This document shows positions 1 through 8,408 of a stretch of 32,345 nucleotides of DNA, piece after piece. The position numbers and the translations under genes were made by a program. Source of the stretch: Achromobacter sp. ASV32 (GTDB lineage Bacteria > Pseudomonadota > Gammaproteobacteria > Burkholderiales > Burkholderiaceae_B); contig NZ_JAELTJ010000062.1 of assembly GCF_016428805.1 (NCBI RefSeq), positions 1-32,345 on the forward strand. The letters run 5' to 3'. Numbering within the stretch: position 1 is the stretch's first letter; each line of letters starts with the position of its first letter. Under the pieces are notes generated by a model that was not told where the DNA came from, made no database searches, and saw only the letters and a program-made list of their open reading frames with translations.

Positions 1-344
1 TCCGAGCACCACCGAGCTGCCGCTTCGCTTTCGCGGCGGGCGTCGATGACGTCCTTCCAGACCCCCACCGATTCCACGCCGGGCTGCAACTGTGAACCAT
101 CCAGCGGCACGTCCAGATCGGGCATGCCGGGCGCCGACAGGCGCAGCGCACCGGGTGTGAGCGCCGTGCGGATCAGCGCCATCGCGGGCCATTGCCGCTG
201 CGTCATGAACTGGCCGTCGGCCCCGATGATCATCCAGCGACGGTCGTTTGCCAGCCCGGCCCGATCCACGGGCGACTCGGTCAGGTCAATACCGGCGCAG
301 GATTTGACCGGGTAGATATGCAGGCTGAGGATGCGGGCAGACAT
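1..344 (-). CDS. MOSC N-terminal beta-barrel protein (YcbX-like), 5' part only
   Basis: The gene runs off the left edge, so only about the first 114 residues are visible. The start is ATG at 344 on the minus strand, and the frame stays open to base 1. The N-terminus begins MSARILSLHIYPVKSCAG and continues with a DRRWMIIGADGQFMTQRQ stretch. Both are hallmarks of the MOSC N-terminal beta-barrel domain found in YcbX and mARC-type molybdenum proteins. The MOSC domain that would carry the cofactor-binding cysteine lies outside the window. Family members reduce N-hydroxylated compounds or handle sulfur for molybdenum cofactor, but the substrate cannot be told here. It is transcribed in the same direction as the ect operon but is separated from it by an intrinsic terminator, so it is probably independent. 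Confidence 0.8.
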   Translation of the reverse strand, partial: MSARILSLHIYPVKSCAGIDLTESPVDRAGLANDRRWMIIGADGQFMTQRQWPAMALIRTALTPGALRLSAPGMPDLDVPLDGSQLQPGVESVGVWKDVIDARRESEAAARWCS

Positions 345-394
345 GGCAATCGATGCTCGGGTGGAAAATAGCGGGAAAGCATAGCGGATGGACG

Positions 395-419
395 AAAAAA
401 AGCCCAGGCGAAGCTGGGC
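395..419 (-). terminator. Intrinsic terminator of the ectoine operon
   Basis: Read on the minus strand this is a 6-bp GC-rich stem (GCCCAG/CTGGGC, arms 414-419 and 402-407) with a loop containing TTCG, followed directly by seven T residues (complement of A395-401). It lies about 80 bases after the ectD stop and before the MOSC gene, so it ends the ect transcript. Confidence 0.85.
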
Positions 420-497
420 GGGGAAACGCGCCCCCGCCGCCGGGCCGCCCGAAGGCGGCGAGGCCTGTCAGGGGCGCGCGGCGTGGGGCTTGCACCG

Positions 498-1421
498 CTA
501 TCCGACCAGCTTCAGCGCATCCAGCGGCGTCACCGCCTTGAATGCCTTGCGCGTGGCGATGTGCTCGGGGCGAGGGTTCAACCCGTACTTGGGCGTATCC
601 AGCGTGTTTTCCATGCTGTTGTAGACCATGAATACGTTCGACCGTGGCCACGGCGAAATATTGCTGTTCGAGCCGTGCATGGTATTGCAATCGAAAAACA
701 CCACCGAGCCCGCTTTCGCGGTCATCGAGCGGATGCCCCCCTGCTCCACCAGCAGTTGCAGGCTGACGGGATCCGGCACGCCGTATTCCTGTTTTTTCAG
801 CGACTGCTTGTAGTGCTCGTTGGGCGTTTCGCCCACGCACGAAATGAACTGGCGGTGCGAACCGGGCACCAGCATCAGCGGCCCGTTGCAGTCATTGTTC
901 TCGGTCAGCAGCACCGAGCAGCTCAGCGCGCGCATCGACGGCATGCCGTCTTCCACGTGCCAGGTTTCAAAATCCGAGTGCCAGTAGAACTCCTTGCCCT
1001 TGAAGCCGGGCTTCATGTTGGCGCGGGACTGGTGAATATAGACTTCGGACCCCAGGATCTGGCGCGCCACGTTGACCAGCCGCGGGTCCCGCACCAGGCG
1101 CGCCAGCACGGGGTTCAGCACATGCACCATGAAAATGGAGCGCACCGCATTGCTGCCGGGCTCGGTGATCGATTCCTCGCGCCGGATGATCGACGGGTCG
1201 CGCGTCATGCGCTCGACTTCGGCCGACAGCGCCCGGACTTCGGCTGGCGTGAACAGGTCTTCAAGCAGCAGAAAACCATCGCGCTCGTATGCGCCGATCT
1301 GCTCGCCGCTCAGCGCGTTGGCGTAGCGGCCTTCGCCATAGACGACGGGGTCCTGACGGGAAATGATGGCGGAACTTCGATCCGTACGGGAGGCGTACGG
1401 ATCCTGTGCAGGTGAGATCAT
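498..1421 (-). CDS. ectD: Ectoine hydroxylase EctD
   Basis: Iron(II)/2-oxoglutarate dioxygenase that converts ectoine to 5-hydroxyectoine in the cytoplasm. The 307-residue length is normal for EctD. The family signature is intact at about residues 146-164 (YWHSDFETWHVEDGMPSMR). The iron triad is visible as H148, D150 and H249, and R260 is the likely 2-oxoglutarate contact. The start at 1421 is well supported by a strong AAGGAGG ribosome site about 6 bases upstream, the best in the operon. It is the last gene of the ectR-ectABCD operon, 15 bases after ectC, and is followed by an intrinsic terminator. An intact ectD means the cell should make hydroxyectoine as well as ectoine. Confidence 0.97.
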   Translation of the reverse strand: MISPAQDPYASRTDRSSAIISRQDPVVYGEGRYANALSGEQIGAYERDGFLLLEDLFTPAEVRALSAEVERMTRDPSIIRREESITEPGSNAVRSIFMVHVLNPVLARLVRDPRLVNVARQILGSEVYIHQSRANMKPGFKGKEFYWHSDFETWHVEDGMPSMRALSCSVLLTENNDCNGPLMLVPGSHRQFISCVGETPNEHYKQSLKKQEYGVPDPVSLQLLVEQGGIRSMTAKAGSVVFFDCNTMHGSNSNISPWPRSNVFMVYNSMENTLDTPKYGLNPRPEHIATRKAFKAVTPLDALKLVG

Positions 1422-1436
1422 GCGAACCTCCTTGTA

Positions 1437-1841
1437 TCAGGCCGCTTCGGCTTGGGCTTCAGGCAAGGCGTAGACGCCTTCTTTGTCGTGCACTTCCTGG
1501 CCCGTCAGCGGCGGGTTGAACACGCAGATGACGCGCAGCGGCTCCTTGCCGCCGCACAGCCAGTGCTCGTCATGCTCGTTCAAGGCATAGACCACACCGG
1601 GTCCAAGCGCGTATTTTTTGCCATCGGCGATGGTTTCGATAGAACCGTCGCCTTCAATGCACCACACCGCTTCCAGATGATTCTTGTAGTGGATGTGGGT
1701 GCGGCCGCCCGGAAAAATAGTGGTCTCGTGGAAGGAAAATCCCATGCCGTCCTTTTTCAGCAGCACGCGGCGGCTGACCCAGGTATCGGTGCGGACTTCA
1801 TCGGCGGTGCCGATCACATCTTTGACATTGCGTACGATCAT
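1437..1841 (-). CDS. ectC: L-ectoine synthase EctC
   Basis: Cupin-fold enzyme that closes N-gamma-acetyl-2,4-diaminobutyrate to ectoine with loss of water, the final step of ectoine synthesis. The length of 134 residues is standard. E57 (in HLEAVW), Y85 (in GVVYAL) and H93 (in HDEHW) fall at the metal-binding positions known for EctC proteins, so the enzyme should be active. The ATG at 1841 overlaps the ectB stop by four bases (ATGA) and has a GGAGG site about nine bases upstream, inside the ectB 3' end. Translation is therefore probably coupled to ectB. Confidence 0.97.
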   Translation of the reverse strand: MIVRNVKDVIGTADEVRTDTWVSRRVLLKKDGMGFSFHETTIFPGGRTHIHYKNHLEAVWCIEGDGSIETIADGKKYALGPGVVYALNEHDEHWLCGGKEPLRVICVFNPPLTGQEVHDKEGVYALPEAQAEAA

Positions 1842-3145
1842 TGACGTTTTCCTCCAAATTTCAGAATGCGGGCGGACTGCCCTTCTTCGGCCAGCGCGTC
1901 AGCCACACTGGCCTCGATCACGTCCAGCCCCTTGGTCAGCAGCGCTTCCTCGATGGTCAGGGCAGGCAGCAGCTTGAGCACCTCGTCGTGCGCGCCTGAC
2001 GTTTCGATGACCACGCCGCGCTTGAATGCATTGGCGGCGATGCGGTTGGCCAGCGCCGGCGTGCTGTTGCAGACCAGCCCCTGGATCAGGCCGCGGCCGC
2101 GCACCGACAGGCCGGCATTGGGATAGCTGTGCACCAGGTTTTCCAGCCAGTCACGCACCAGGCGTTCCTTGCGCTGGATTTCCGCCGTGAACGCGGTATT
2201 GGCCCAATAGGTTTCCAGCGCCTGCGTCGCGGTGACAAAGGCCAGGTTGTTGCCACGGAAGGTGCCGCTGTGCGCGCCCGGCTTCCAGATATCGAGCTCG
2301 GGCTTCATCAGCACCAGCGACATCGGCAGGCCAAAGCCCGATAGCGACTTGGACAGTGTGATGATGTCGGGGCGGATACCGGCGGCCTCGAAGCTGAAGA
2401 ACGTGCCGGTGCGGCCGCAGCCGACCTGGATGTCGTCCACGATCAACAGCATGTCATGCCGCTTGCACAGCTTGTCCAGCTCTTTGAGCCAGCGCAGGGT
2501 GGCCACGTTCACCCCGCCCTCGCCCTGTACCGTTTCCACGATGACGGCGGCGGGCTTGTCCATGCCACTGCTGGGGTCGTCCAGCATGCGTTCCAGGTAG
2601 GCCATGGTGTCCACGTCCGGCCCGAAATAGCCGTCATAGGGCATGAAGGTGGTGTTGGCCAGCGGATAGCCGGATGCGTCGCGGAACTTCATGTTGGCGG
2701 TCACTGCCAGCGAGCCGCCGCTGACGCCATGAAAGCCGTGCGTGAAGGAAATCACATTGGGACGCCCTTTCACCTGGCGCGCGATTTTCAGCGCCGCCTC
2801 GACCGCGTTGGTACCCGTGGGGCCGGTGAATTGCAGGGTGTATTGCCAGTTGCGCGGCTTGAGCAGCACGCGATCGACGGTCTCGAGAAAGCGCTTCTTG
2901 GCGCTGGTGGCCATGTCCAGACCGTGAACCACGCCATCGGACTGCACGTACTCCAGCAGCTTTTCCTTGAGCACCGGATTGTTGTGGCCGTAATTCAGGG
3001 TACCCGCACCACTGAAGAAATCGATGTATTCGCCGCCGTCCTCGTCGACCAGCGTCGAGCCCCTGGCCTGACTGAAGATCACGGGAAACGACCGGATATA
3101 GCCCCGTACCTCCGACTCCATCCGGTCAAAGATTTTCAAGTCCAT
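1838..3145 (-). CDS. ectB: Diaminobutyrate-2-oxoglutarate transaminase EctB
   Basis: PLP enzyme that transfers an amino group from glutamate to L-aspartate-4-semialdehyde, giving L-2,4-diaminobutyrate, the first committed step of ectoine synthesis. It is a class III aminotransferase of 435 residues. Visible motifs are GPTGTNAVEAALK (about 108-120), IVDDIQVGCGRTG (about 235-247) and the Schiff-base lysine K266 in LSKSLSGFG. The frame is open 30 codons further upstream, but I chose the ATG at 3145. It gives the family N-terminus (MDLKIFDRMESEVR) and has GGGAGG nine bases upstream. Its stop overlaps ectC by four bases. A 124-base gap separates it from ectA, unusually wide for this tight operon. 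Confidence 0.96.
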   Translation of the reverse strand: MDLKIFDRMESEVRGYIRSFPVIFSQARGSTLVDEDGGEYIDFFSGAGTLNYGHNNPVLKEKLLEYVQSDGVVHGLDMATSAKKRFLETVDRVLLKPRNWQYTLQFTGPTGTNAVEAALKIARQVKGRPNVISFTHGFHGVSGGSLAVTANMKFRDASGYPLANTTFMPYDGYFGPDVDTMAYLERMLDDPSSGMDKPAAVIVETVQGEGGVNVATLRWLKELDKLCKRHDMLLIVDDIQVGCGRTGTFFSFEAAGIRPDIITLSKSLSGFGLPMSLVLMKPELDIWKPGAHSGTFRGNNLAFVTATQALETYWANTAFTAEIQRKERLVRDWLENLVHSYPNAGLSVRGRGLIQGLVCNSTPALANRIAANAFKRGVVIETSGAHDEVLKLLPALTIEEALLTKGLDVIEASVADALAEEGQSARILKFGGKRQ

Positions 3146-3269
3146 GTGATTAATCCTCCCTTTCATCTCATAAGTTGACAGACGGCCAGAACCCCTCCGC
3201 ATGCGCGCCAGGCGCATCCGGATCAGAACAGCCATCCCGGTTTTCGATAGGCCCCGCTGCGTACCCGCC
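3146..3269 (-). other. ectA-ectB intercistronic gap with a small hairpin
   Basis: This 124-base gap interrupts an otherwise overlapping operon. It contains an imperfectly flanked 6-bp inverted repeat (ATGCGC at 3201-3206 and GCGCAT at 3212-3217, loop GCCAG) and the ectB ribosome site. There is no T-run after the hairpin, so it is not an intrinsic terminator. I see no convincing internal promoter. Confidence 0.4.
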
Positions 3270-3830
3270 CTACGGCGCGGGCAAAGTGAACGGGCCTATC
3301 CTCAACAGCATCTCGTCGTCGTGGTCCGCGCCGCCGAACAGTTGCCGATCGAAGAACGGCTGCTCGGAGACGTGGGCGCCCAGCTCGCCGGCGAGGCCGG
3401 CGAAGGTGCGGCGCGATGCCTGGTTGTCAGGCGCCACCGTGGTTTCAAGATGACGGACATGTTCGAGCCCCTCGCGTCGCAAGAGGTCCCGAAGCATGGC
3501 GCGGCCTAACCGTTGGCCGCGTGCGCGGGTGTGCACGGCGACCTGCCAGACGAACAACACGTCAGGCTTGTCGACAAGCACATAAGCGGAGATAAATCCA
3601 TCGATGCGTCCTCCGGCGCTTTCGGCCAGGACGCAGGTGCCGCGGTTGTGCTCGCACAGGAGCAGGTACGCGTAGAGGGAATTCAGATCGAGTGGCGGGC
3701 ACTCGGAGATAAGCTGGTGGATCGCGGCGCCGTCCTTGCGGCGGGGCTCACGCAGGAGATGCGTTTTGCTGCCCGCCGCCGGCGCCACGGCACTTGAGTT
3801 CGTTGGGTCGATCAGTTCGTTTTTTCTCAT
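3270..3830 (-). CDS. ectA: L-2,4-diaminobutyrate N-acetyltransferase EctA
   Basis: GNAT-fold enzyme that moves an acetyl group from acetyl-CoA to the gamma-amino group of 2,4-diaminobutyrate, the second step of ectoine synthesis. It has 186 residues. The EctA signature [19 protein letters not shown] lies at about 44-62, and the acetyl-CoA loop [10 protein letters not shown] at about 102-111. The ATG at 3830 shares four bases (ATGA) with the stop of the upstream MarR-type gene, so the regulator and the biosynthetic genes are translationally linked. The first 20 or so residues are poorly conserved in appearance, as is usual for this family. Confidence 0.95.
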   Translation of the reverse strand: MRKNELIDPTNSSAVAPAAGSKTHLLREPRRKDGAAIHQLISECPPLDLNSLYAYLLLCEHNRGTCVLAESAGGRIDGFISAYVLVDKPDVLFVWQVAVHTRARGQRLGRAMLRDLLRREGLEHVRHLETTVAPDNQASRRTFAGLAGELGAHVSEQPFFDRQLFGGADHDDEMLLRIGPFTLPAP

Positions 3831-4375
3831 ACAACCAGTCCCGATTCGGGAGGCGCCCCACCGGTGGGCACCTCGAGGATGGGCGATGACACATCGCCCT
3901 GCGTATCCGTTGCGACCTCGCTTTCTTCTTCCATCAGCGCCACGATGCGTTCGAGCGACAGCGTGATGGTGGCCTGCTCCAGCTCAGGCAGCGCGTTGAG
4001 CGCATCGGCCAGGTGCTTTTGCAGCGGCGACGGCGCCTGCTGGGCCAGTTCGCGGCCAGCGTCGGTGGCTGTGACGAAGACGATGCGGCGATCTTCGCGG
4101 CCGCGCTCGCGGCGGACCAGGCCCTTGTCTTCCAGGCGGTCCAGGATGCCGACGACCGTGCTGGGGCTGACATGGATGTCGCGGCTGATCGCGGTAGCCG
4201 TCAACGGGCCGTTCTCAATGACCGTGCGCAGGCACATGAGCTGCGGCGCCGTGATATGGCTGATTGCGGACAACTGGCGCGAATGCAACGCAATGGATCG
4301 CGTGATTCGGCGCAGCGCCCGCAAAATGCGCAGGTCGTATTGCTGCGAGGGGTCGGTTACGGTCTGTTTATTCAT
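3827..4375 (-). CDS. ectR: MarR-family regulator of the ectoine operon (EctR-like)
   Basis: Winged helix-turn-helix repressor of 182 residues. The recognition helix region is about 58-82 ([24 protein letters not shown]), and the wing with RGREDRR is about 91-97, the typical MarR DNA-binding pattern. It is the first gene of the operon and overlaps ectA by four bases, so it very probably controls ectABCD and itself. EctR-type MarR proteins are known ectoine repressors in methanotrophs and other bacteria. A near-consensus promoter (4412-4440) and a palindrome just before the start codon (4383-4395) fit autoregulation. The acidic C-terminal tail (about residues 150-182) has no motif I recognise. 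The gene name is inferred from position and family. Confidence 0.88.
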   Translation of the reverse strand: MNKQTVTDPSQQYDLRILRALRRITRSIALHSRQLSAISHITAPQLMCLRTVIENGPLTATAISRDIHVSPSTVVGILDRLEDKGLVRRERGREDRRIVFVTATDAGRELAQQAPSPLQKHLADALNALPELEQATITLSLERIVALMEEESEVATDTQGDVSSPILEVPTGGAPPESGLVV

Positions 4376-4382
4376 GACTGAA

Positions 4383-4395
4383 TTAGTTCAGCTAA
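4383..4395 (-). promoter_or_regulatory. Candidate EctR operator
   Basis: A 13-bp near-palindrome, TTAGTTCAGCTAA, with one mismatched pair. It lies about eight bases before the ectR start codon and roughly 10-20 bases after the predicted transcription start. TTAG/CTAA half-sites are typical of MarR operators. A bound protein here would block elongation, which suits a repressor. The binding protein is inferred. Confidence 0.5.
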
Positions 4396-4411
4396 ATTGA
4401 TTTCTATACGA

Positions 4412-4440
4412 ATGATATGGGTGGCCTATGCCTGTGTCAA
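4412..4440 (-). promoter_or_regulatory. Sigma70 promoter of ectR-ectABCD
   Basis: On the minus strand TTGACA (complement of 4435-4440) is followed by exactly 17 bases and then TATCAT (complement of 4412-4417). This is close to the sigma70 consensus and correctly placed for a start point near 4405, giving a leader of about 30 bases before ectR. Confidence 0.75.
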
Positions 4441-4561
4441 ACCCCATCACCGGCCATTTTGTAATCATTTCCGCCCTATTTCCAACCATATTCCCAAGGG
4501 CGCCCCCAGGAGACATTGACGTTACGGTTTGTCGAGTTTGTCGTACCATTCGAAAATAGAA

Positions 4562-4606
4562 CATCTGTTTTTTACTTAAATAAAGATGTAGCATTTGTTT
4601 TATATC
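4562..4606 (+). promoter_or_regulatory. Candidate control region of the RpiR-type gene
   Basis: AT-rich block upstream of the 4629 start. It holds two direct copies of CATYTGTTTT (4562-4571 and 4592-4601), 30 bases apart, close to three helical turns. It also holds an ACATCT/AGATGT inverted pair (4561-4566 and 4584-4589) and a TATATC hexamer at 4601-4606 that could be the -10. No good -35 is seen, so activator dependence or a weak promoter is possible. Confidence 0.35.
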
Positions 4607-4628
4607 GTTCTCGTCCGCCCTCCCTATC

Positions 4629-5585
4629 GTGATTGCCTCTCTGCAAGAACATCTGCGCGAACTCACCGCCGGGCTCCCCGCCGAAATGCAGCGCGCGGCG
4701 CGCTGGGTGTTGGCCAATCCCGCGCAGGTCGGCCTGTGGTCCATGCGCAGGCAGGCGCAGGCCGTAGGCGTCTCTCCCGCCACCATGCTCCGGCTGGCCC
4801 GCGCCGCCGGCCATGACAGTTACGAGGCCTTCCGCGCCCCCTTCCAGCGCGCGCTGGCCGGCGCGTCCGACGCCAGCCTGCGTGACCGCGCAGCGCGCCT
4901 GCAGGCCTCCCATGCGGCGCCATCCGGCGGTCACGGCCACGACACGCTCACGCAATTGCAGACCGAGGCCATGGCGTCGGTATGGCAAGCCAATGATCCG
5001 GCCGCGTTCGACGCGGCCGTCGACGCGCTGCTGGGCGCACGCCAGGTCGGCTTCCTGGGCACGCGCTCGGCTTTCGGCATTGCATTCCAGATGCGCTATG
5101 CCTATCACCTGCTGCGCCGCAACGGCATCCTGATCGACGGGTTGGGCGGCGCCTCGGCGGAAGACGCCGACAGCCTGCAGCAGGGCGATGCGCTGGTGGT
5201 CATCTCGCAAGCGCCCTACCCCACGGCTACCGTCAAGCTGACCCGTCAGATCGCCGACCGCGGCGTCACGGTGCTGGCGCTGACCGACAGCGCCGCCAAT
5301 CCGGTGGCGCAGGCGGCGGACCAGGTGCTGCGCTTTACCCGCCCCGACGATCCGCCGGCCGACTCCGCCGGCGCCGAGACCTCGGCGCAGCGCGGCCCCG
5401 GGTCGTTCTTTCACAGCACCGCGGGCCTGCTGGGCCTGGCCGAACACCTGATCGCTCGCCTGGCGGCGCGCGGCGGCGATGAAATGCTGCAGCGCCTGGC
5501 CGAGATCGAAAACCGGTTGCAGGCGGACGGCGCCTATTGGCGCGAACCGCCGCGCAAACGCAGCCGCGCCTCGTCCTCTGGTTGA
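4629..5585 (+). CDS. MurR/RpiR-family transcriptional regulator
   Basis: Regulator of 318 residues. The N-terminal helix-turn-helix domain covers about residues 1-77 (RQAQAVGVSPATMLRLARAAG is the recognition part). A SIS sugar-phosphate-binding domain covers about 137-235, with FLGTRSAFGIA and VISQAPYPTATV as its ligand-loop motifs. The start is GTG at 4629; no Shine-Dalgarno sequence is visible, but the domain begins immediately so a later start is unlikely. It lies 107 bases before a class III aminotransferase on the same strand and is divergent from the ect operon. By family, SIS-domain regulators sense phosphosugars, but many that sit beside aminotransferases respond to amino compounds; the ligand here is unknown. 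Confidence 0.9.
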   Translation: MIASLQEHLRELTAGLPAEMQRAARWVLANPAQVGLWSMRRQAQAVGVSPATMLRLARAAGHDSYEAFRAPFQRALAGASDASLRDRAARLQASHAAPSGGHGHDTLTQLQTEAMASVWQANDPAAFDAAVDALLGARQVGFLGTRSAFGIAFQMRYAYHLLRRNGILIDGLGGASAEDADSLQQGDALVVISQAPYPTATVKLTRQIADRGVTVLALTDSAANPVAQAADQVLRFTRPDDPPADSAGAETSAQRGPGSFFHSTAGLLGLAEHLIARLAARGGDEMLQRLAEIENRLQADGAYWREPPRKRSRASSSG

Positions 5586-5692
5586 AGTTGTGGTTTGAAT
5601 CCCCTGTTGCCCTTGCTTGTCCCGCCTTTCTGACTGAATCACTGCGCCCGCGGCGCTCTTTTCTGTTTTCCATGCCTTTGGAGACCCCAGCC

Positions 5693-7033
5693 ATGACCAG
5701 CACCCGCGTTCTACATCGTTCCCTGCGCAGCACGCCGCCCGTGGCCGTGCGCGGCCAGGGCGTCTGGCTTTACGACCGGGACGGGCGCGCCTATCTGGAT
5801 GGCTCGGGCGGCGCCGCGGTCTCTTGCCTGGGGCACAACCACCCCGACGTGCAAGCCGCGATGCACGCGCAGATCGACGCGCTGGCCTACGCCCACACCA
5901 GCTTTTTCACAACCGAGCCGGCCGAGGAACTGGCCGAGATGCTGGTGGCCGACGCGCCCGCCGGCACCTCGCACGCCTACTTTGTGTCTGGCGGCTCCGA
6001 AGCGATCGAAGCCGCGCTGAAGATGGCGCGGCAGTACTACGTTGAAATCGGCCAGCCGCAGCGTCGCCACATCGTGGCGCGGCGCCAGAGCTATCACGGC
6101 AATACGCTGGGCGCCCTGGCCGTGGGCGGCAACGCCTGGCGCCGCGCGCAATTTGCCCCGCTGCTGATCGACGTGGAACACGTATCGCCCTGCTACGCCT
6201 ATCGCGACCAACGCACCGGCGAAACCGACGAGCAGTACGCCGAGCGGCTGGCGCTGGAACTGGAGCAGACCTTCGAACGGCTGGGCGCGGATACCGTGAT
6301 GGCGTTCGTCGCCGAACCCGTGGTGGGCGCCACGTCCGGCGCCGTGACGGCCGTACCCGGGTATTTCCGCCGCATCCGCGAAGTCTGCGACCGCCACGGC
6401 GTGCTGTTGATCGCCGACGAAGTGATGTGCGGCATGGGCCGCACCGGCACGCTGTATGCCGTCGAACAGGAAGGCGAGACCCCCGACCTGATCACCATCG
6501 CCAAGGGCCTGGGCGGCGGCTACCAGCCCATCGGCGCCGTGATGGCGCAGGAGCGCATCGTACAGGCGATCCAGCAGGGCAGCGGATTCTTCCAGCACGG
6601 CCACACCTATCTGGGCCACGCCACCGCCTGCGCGGCGTCGCTGGCGGTGCAAAAAGTCATCCGGCGCGACAACCTGCTGGCGCGCGTGCGCACCCAGGGC
6701 GATGGCTTGCGCCAGCGGTTGCAACAGGCACTGGGCGATCACCCTCACGTGGGCGACATCCGTGGACGCGGGCTGTTCATGGGCGTGGAACTGGTGCGTG
6801 ACCGCGCCAGCAAGGCGACGTTCGACCCGGCCCTGTCGCTGCATGCGCGCATCAAGCGTGAAGCCATGGCGCGCGGCCTGATGGTCTACCCCATGGGCGG
6901 CACCATCGATGGCCGCCAGGGTGATCACGTGCTGCTGGCCCCGCCCTTCATCATCTCGGATGACGAACTGGACCAACTGAGCGAACGCCTGACCGGCGCG
7001 ATCGACGCGGCCATCGCCGACGCGGCGCGCTGA
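5693..7033 (+). CDS. Class III (acetylornithine/GABA-type) aminotransferase
   Basis: PLP-dependent omega-aminotransferase of 446 residues. Motifs seen are SGGSEAIEAALKMARQYY (about 99-116), the pyridine-ring aspartate in IADEVMCGMGRTG (D242) and the Schiff-base lysine K271 in IAKGLGGGYQPIG. I chose ATG 5693 because GGAG lies nine bases upstream and the N-terminus then matches the fold; the frame is open further upstream. It is probably co-transcribed with the RpiR-type gene before it. The amino donor is not readable from sequence. Nearness to ectoine genes makes a 2,4-diaminobutyrate or other diamine role (DoeD-like) possible, but taurine, beta-alanine or polyamine-derived substrates are equally possible. 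No ectoine-degradation hydrolase genes are in the window. Confidence 0.9.
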   Translation: MTSTRVLHRSLRSTPPVAVRGQGVWLYDRDGRAYLDGSGGAAVSCLGHNHPDVQAAMHAQIDALAYAHTSFFTTEPAEELAEMLVADAPAGTSHAYFVSGGSEAIEAALKMARQYYVEIGQPQRRHIVARRQSYHGNTLGALAVGGNAWRRAQFAPLLIDVEHVSPCYAYRDQRTGETDEQYAERLALELEQTFERLGADTVMAFVAEPVVGATSGAVTAVPGYFRRIREVCDRHGVLLIADEVMCGMGRTGTLYAVEQEGETPDLITIAKGLGGGYQPIGAVMAQERIVQAIQQGSGFFQHGHTYLGHATACAASLAVQKVIRRDNLLARVRTQGDGLRQRLQQALGDHPHVGDIRGRGLFMGVELVRDRASKATFDPALSLHARIKREAMARGLMVYPMGGTIDGRQGDHVLLAPPFIISDDELDQLSERLTGAIDAAIADAAR

Positions 7034-7044
7034 TGCGCAACCGC

Positions 7045-7110
7045 CGGCCGGCTTGATCGCCGGCCGTCGACCTGATTGCCGGGCTGGCGCTTCGCCGCCC
7101 CCGGCCAGCC
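7045..7110. terminator. Paired hairpins between convergent genes
   Basis: Two GC-rich inverted repeats lie in the short gap between the convergent aminotransferase and DUF418 genes. One is an 8-bp perfect stem, CGGCCGGC/GCCGGCCG (7045-7052 and 7059-7066). The other is a 7-bp stem, GGCTGGC/GCCAGCC (7082-7088 and 7104-7110). Neither has a T-run, so they may aid factor-dependent termination rather than act as intrinsic terminators. Confidence 0.35.
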
Positions 7111-7118
7111 GCCCCGGT

Positions 7119-8408
7119 TCAGCCGCCCGGCAGGCGCTGCGTCGGCAAACGGCGCCAGGCCGGCCACGCGCCGACGGTCAGCGCGCGCAGGAACCACTCG
7201 ACAGGGCCATAAGCATGGCGGCGCAGCCACCATGCCGACAAGGGCAATTGCACCAGGAACAGCGCCACGGCGATCAGCAACGCGCCCCCTGGCGATACGC
7301 TGCCGGACAGCCGCAGCCCCCAGGCAGTGAAGATCCATGCGCACACCACCGACTGCATCAGATAGTTGGTCAGGGCCATGCGGCCCGCGGGCGCCAGCCA
7401 CCCGGCCAGCCAGGCGCCCGGACGCGTGCGCATCGCGAGCAGCAACGCCGCGGCGTACGACATGCTGAGCAAGGGAGCGGTCAGAAGATCCAACGCCAAC
7501 CCGGACAGCTCCCAGGCTCGCGATACCGTGGCCAGGGACGAGGTCGCGTAGGCAGCGGATCCCGCCAGGCCTGGCAATACGCCCAGCGCACAAAGCGCCC
7601 ACAGCACGCGCGGCTGACGCCAAGGGTCGGCCAGCGCCTGATGCCGCCCCAAGGCATAGCCCGCCAGGAACATCGCCAGCACGAACGGCCCTTGCACCAT
7701 GACAATGACAGCCCAGATGCGGTTGGTCAGCTCGTACCAGTGCTGGGCAATGGTCGTTGCAATCGTGCCGCGGTACGCGCCGATGGCGGCCTGCGCTTCG
7801 GTCGCATACTGGCTCAGTTCTTCCGGGGTCGGGGGATTCGACAGCCCCAGGAAACCCAGCCCCCCCCAGGCCAGCGACACGAGCACCGTCAGACTCAAGG
7901 CGATGCGCAACGCACGGCGGGAATCCATGTTCCGGCAAAGCAACAATGCGGCGCCCAGCAACGCATAGGTCAGCAGGATGTCGCCCTGATAAAACAGCAA
8001 GGCATGCGCCCCCCCCAGCAGGGCCAGGCCCGCCAGCCGCCGCAGGAAGCGTGGCTCGAAGGCGCTGCCGCTACGCTCTGCCGCAGCCATCTGCAGGGTA
8101 AAGCTATAGCCGAACAGGAACGAGAACAGCAGATAGAACTTGGTTTCGAACAGCCATGCGATCAGCCAACTGACGAGCACATCCCGAGGCCGGGAAAAAA
8201 CGGGATCAGCAATACCGGTACCGTAGAACGGCGACGCGAACACGCCGATGTTGACCACCAGGATGCCAAAGAGCGCGAACCCGCGCAGCGCATCGACCTG
8301 GGCCAGGCGTCGCGGCGGCGCCTGCATGCCGCCGGGCGGTTGCGGCGGGCCCTGCTCGGGCAGCGCCTGCGGCGGCAAGTCCGGCGGTGTCTGCTGGACG
8401 GGGCTCAT
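7119..8408 (-). CDS. DUF418 (YeiB-like) inner-membrane protein
   Basis: Polytopic membrane protein of 429 residues. A proline-rich N-terminal tail (about 1-30) is followed by RLAQVDALRGFALFGILVVNI, the standard opening of the YeiB/DUF418 family, and about nine or ten hydrophobic segments. The C-terminal DUF418 region includes GYALGRHQA and PAGRMALTNYLMQS, the conserved 'GRMALTNYL' motif. Family function is poorly known; it is related to acyltransferase-3-like membrane proteins and has been proposed to act in transport. Its ATG overlaps the TetR gene stop by four bases, so it is almost certainly the target of that regulator. Confidence 0.88.
   Translation of the reverse strand: MSPVQQTPPDLPPQALPEQGPPQPPGGMQAPPRRLAQVDALRGFALFGILVVNIGVFASPFYGTGIADPVFSRPRDVLVSWLIAWLFETKFYLLFSFLFGYSFTLQMAAAERSGSAFEPRFLRRLAGLALLGGAHALLFYQGDILLTYALLGAALLLCRNMDSRRALRIALSLTVLVSLAWGGLGFLGLSNPPTPEELSQYATEAQAAIGAYRGTIATTIAQHWYELTNRIWAVIVMVQGPFVLAMFLAGYALGRHQALADPWRQPRVLWALCALGVLPGLAGSAAYATSSLATVSRAWELSGLALDLLTAPLLSMSYAAALLLAMRTRPGAWLAGWLAPAGRMALTNYLMQSVVCAWIFTAWGLRLSGSVSPGGALLIAVALFLVQLPLSAWWLRRHAYGPVEWFLRALTVGAWPAWRRLPTQRLPGG

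Noticed and set aside
483-1415. Long plus-strand open frames opposite ectD, parC, aauB and other genes.
   Set aside because: They are shadows of the genuine genes on the other strand, rich in Arg, His and Gln, without domains or ribosome sites.
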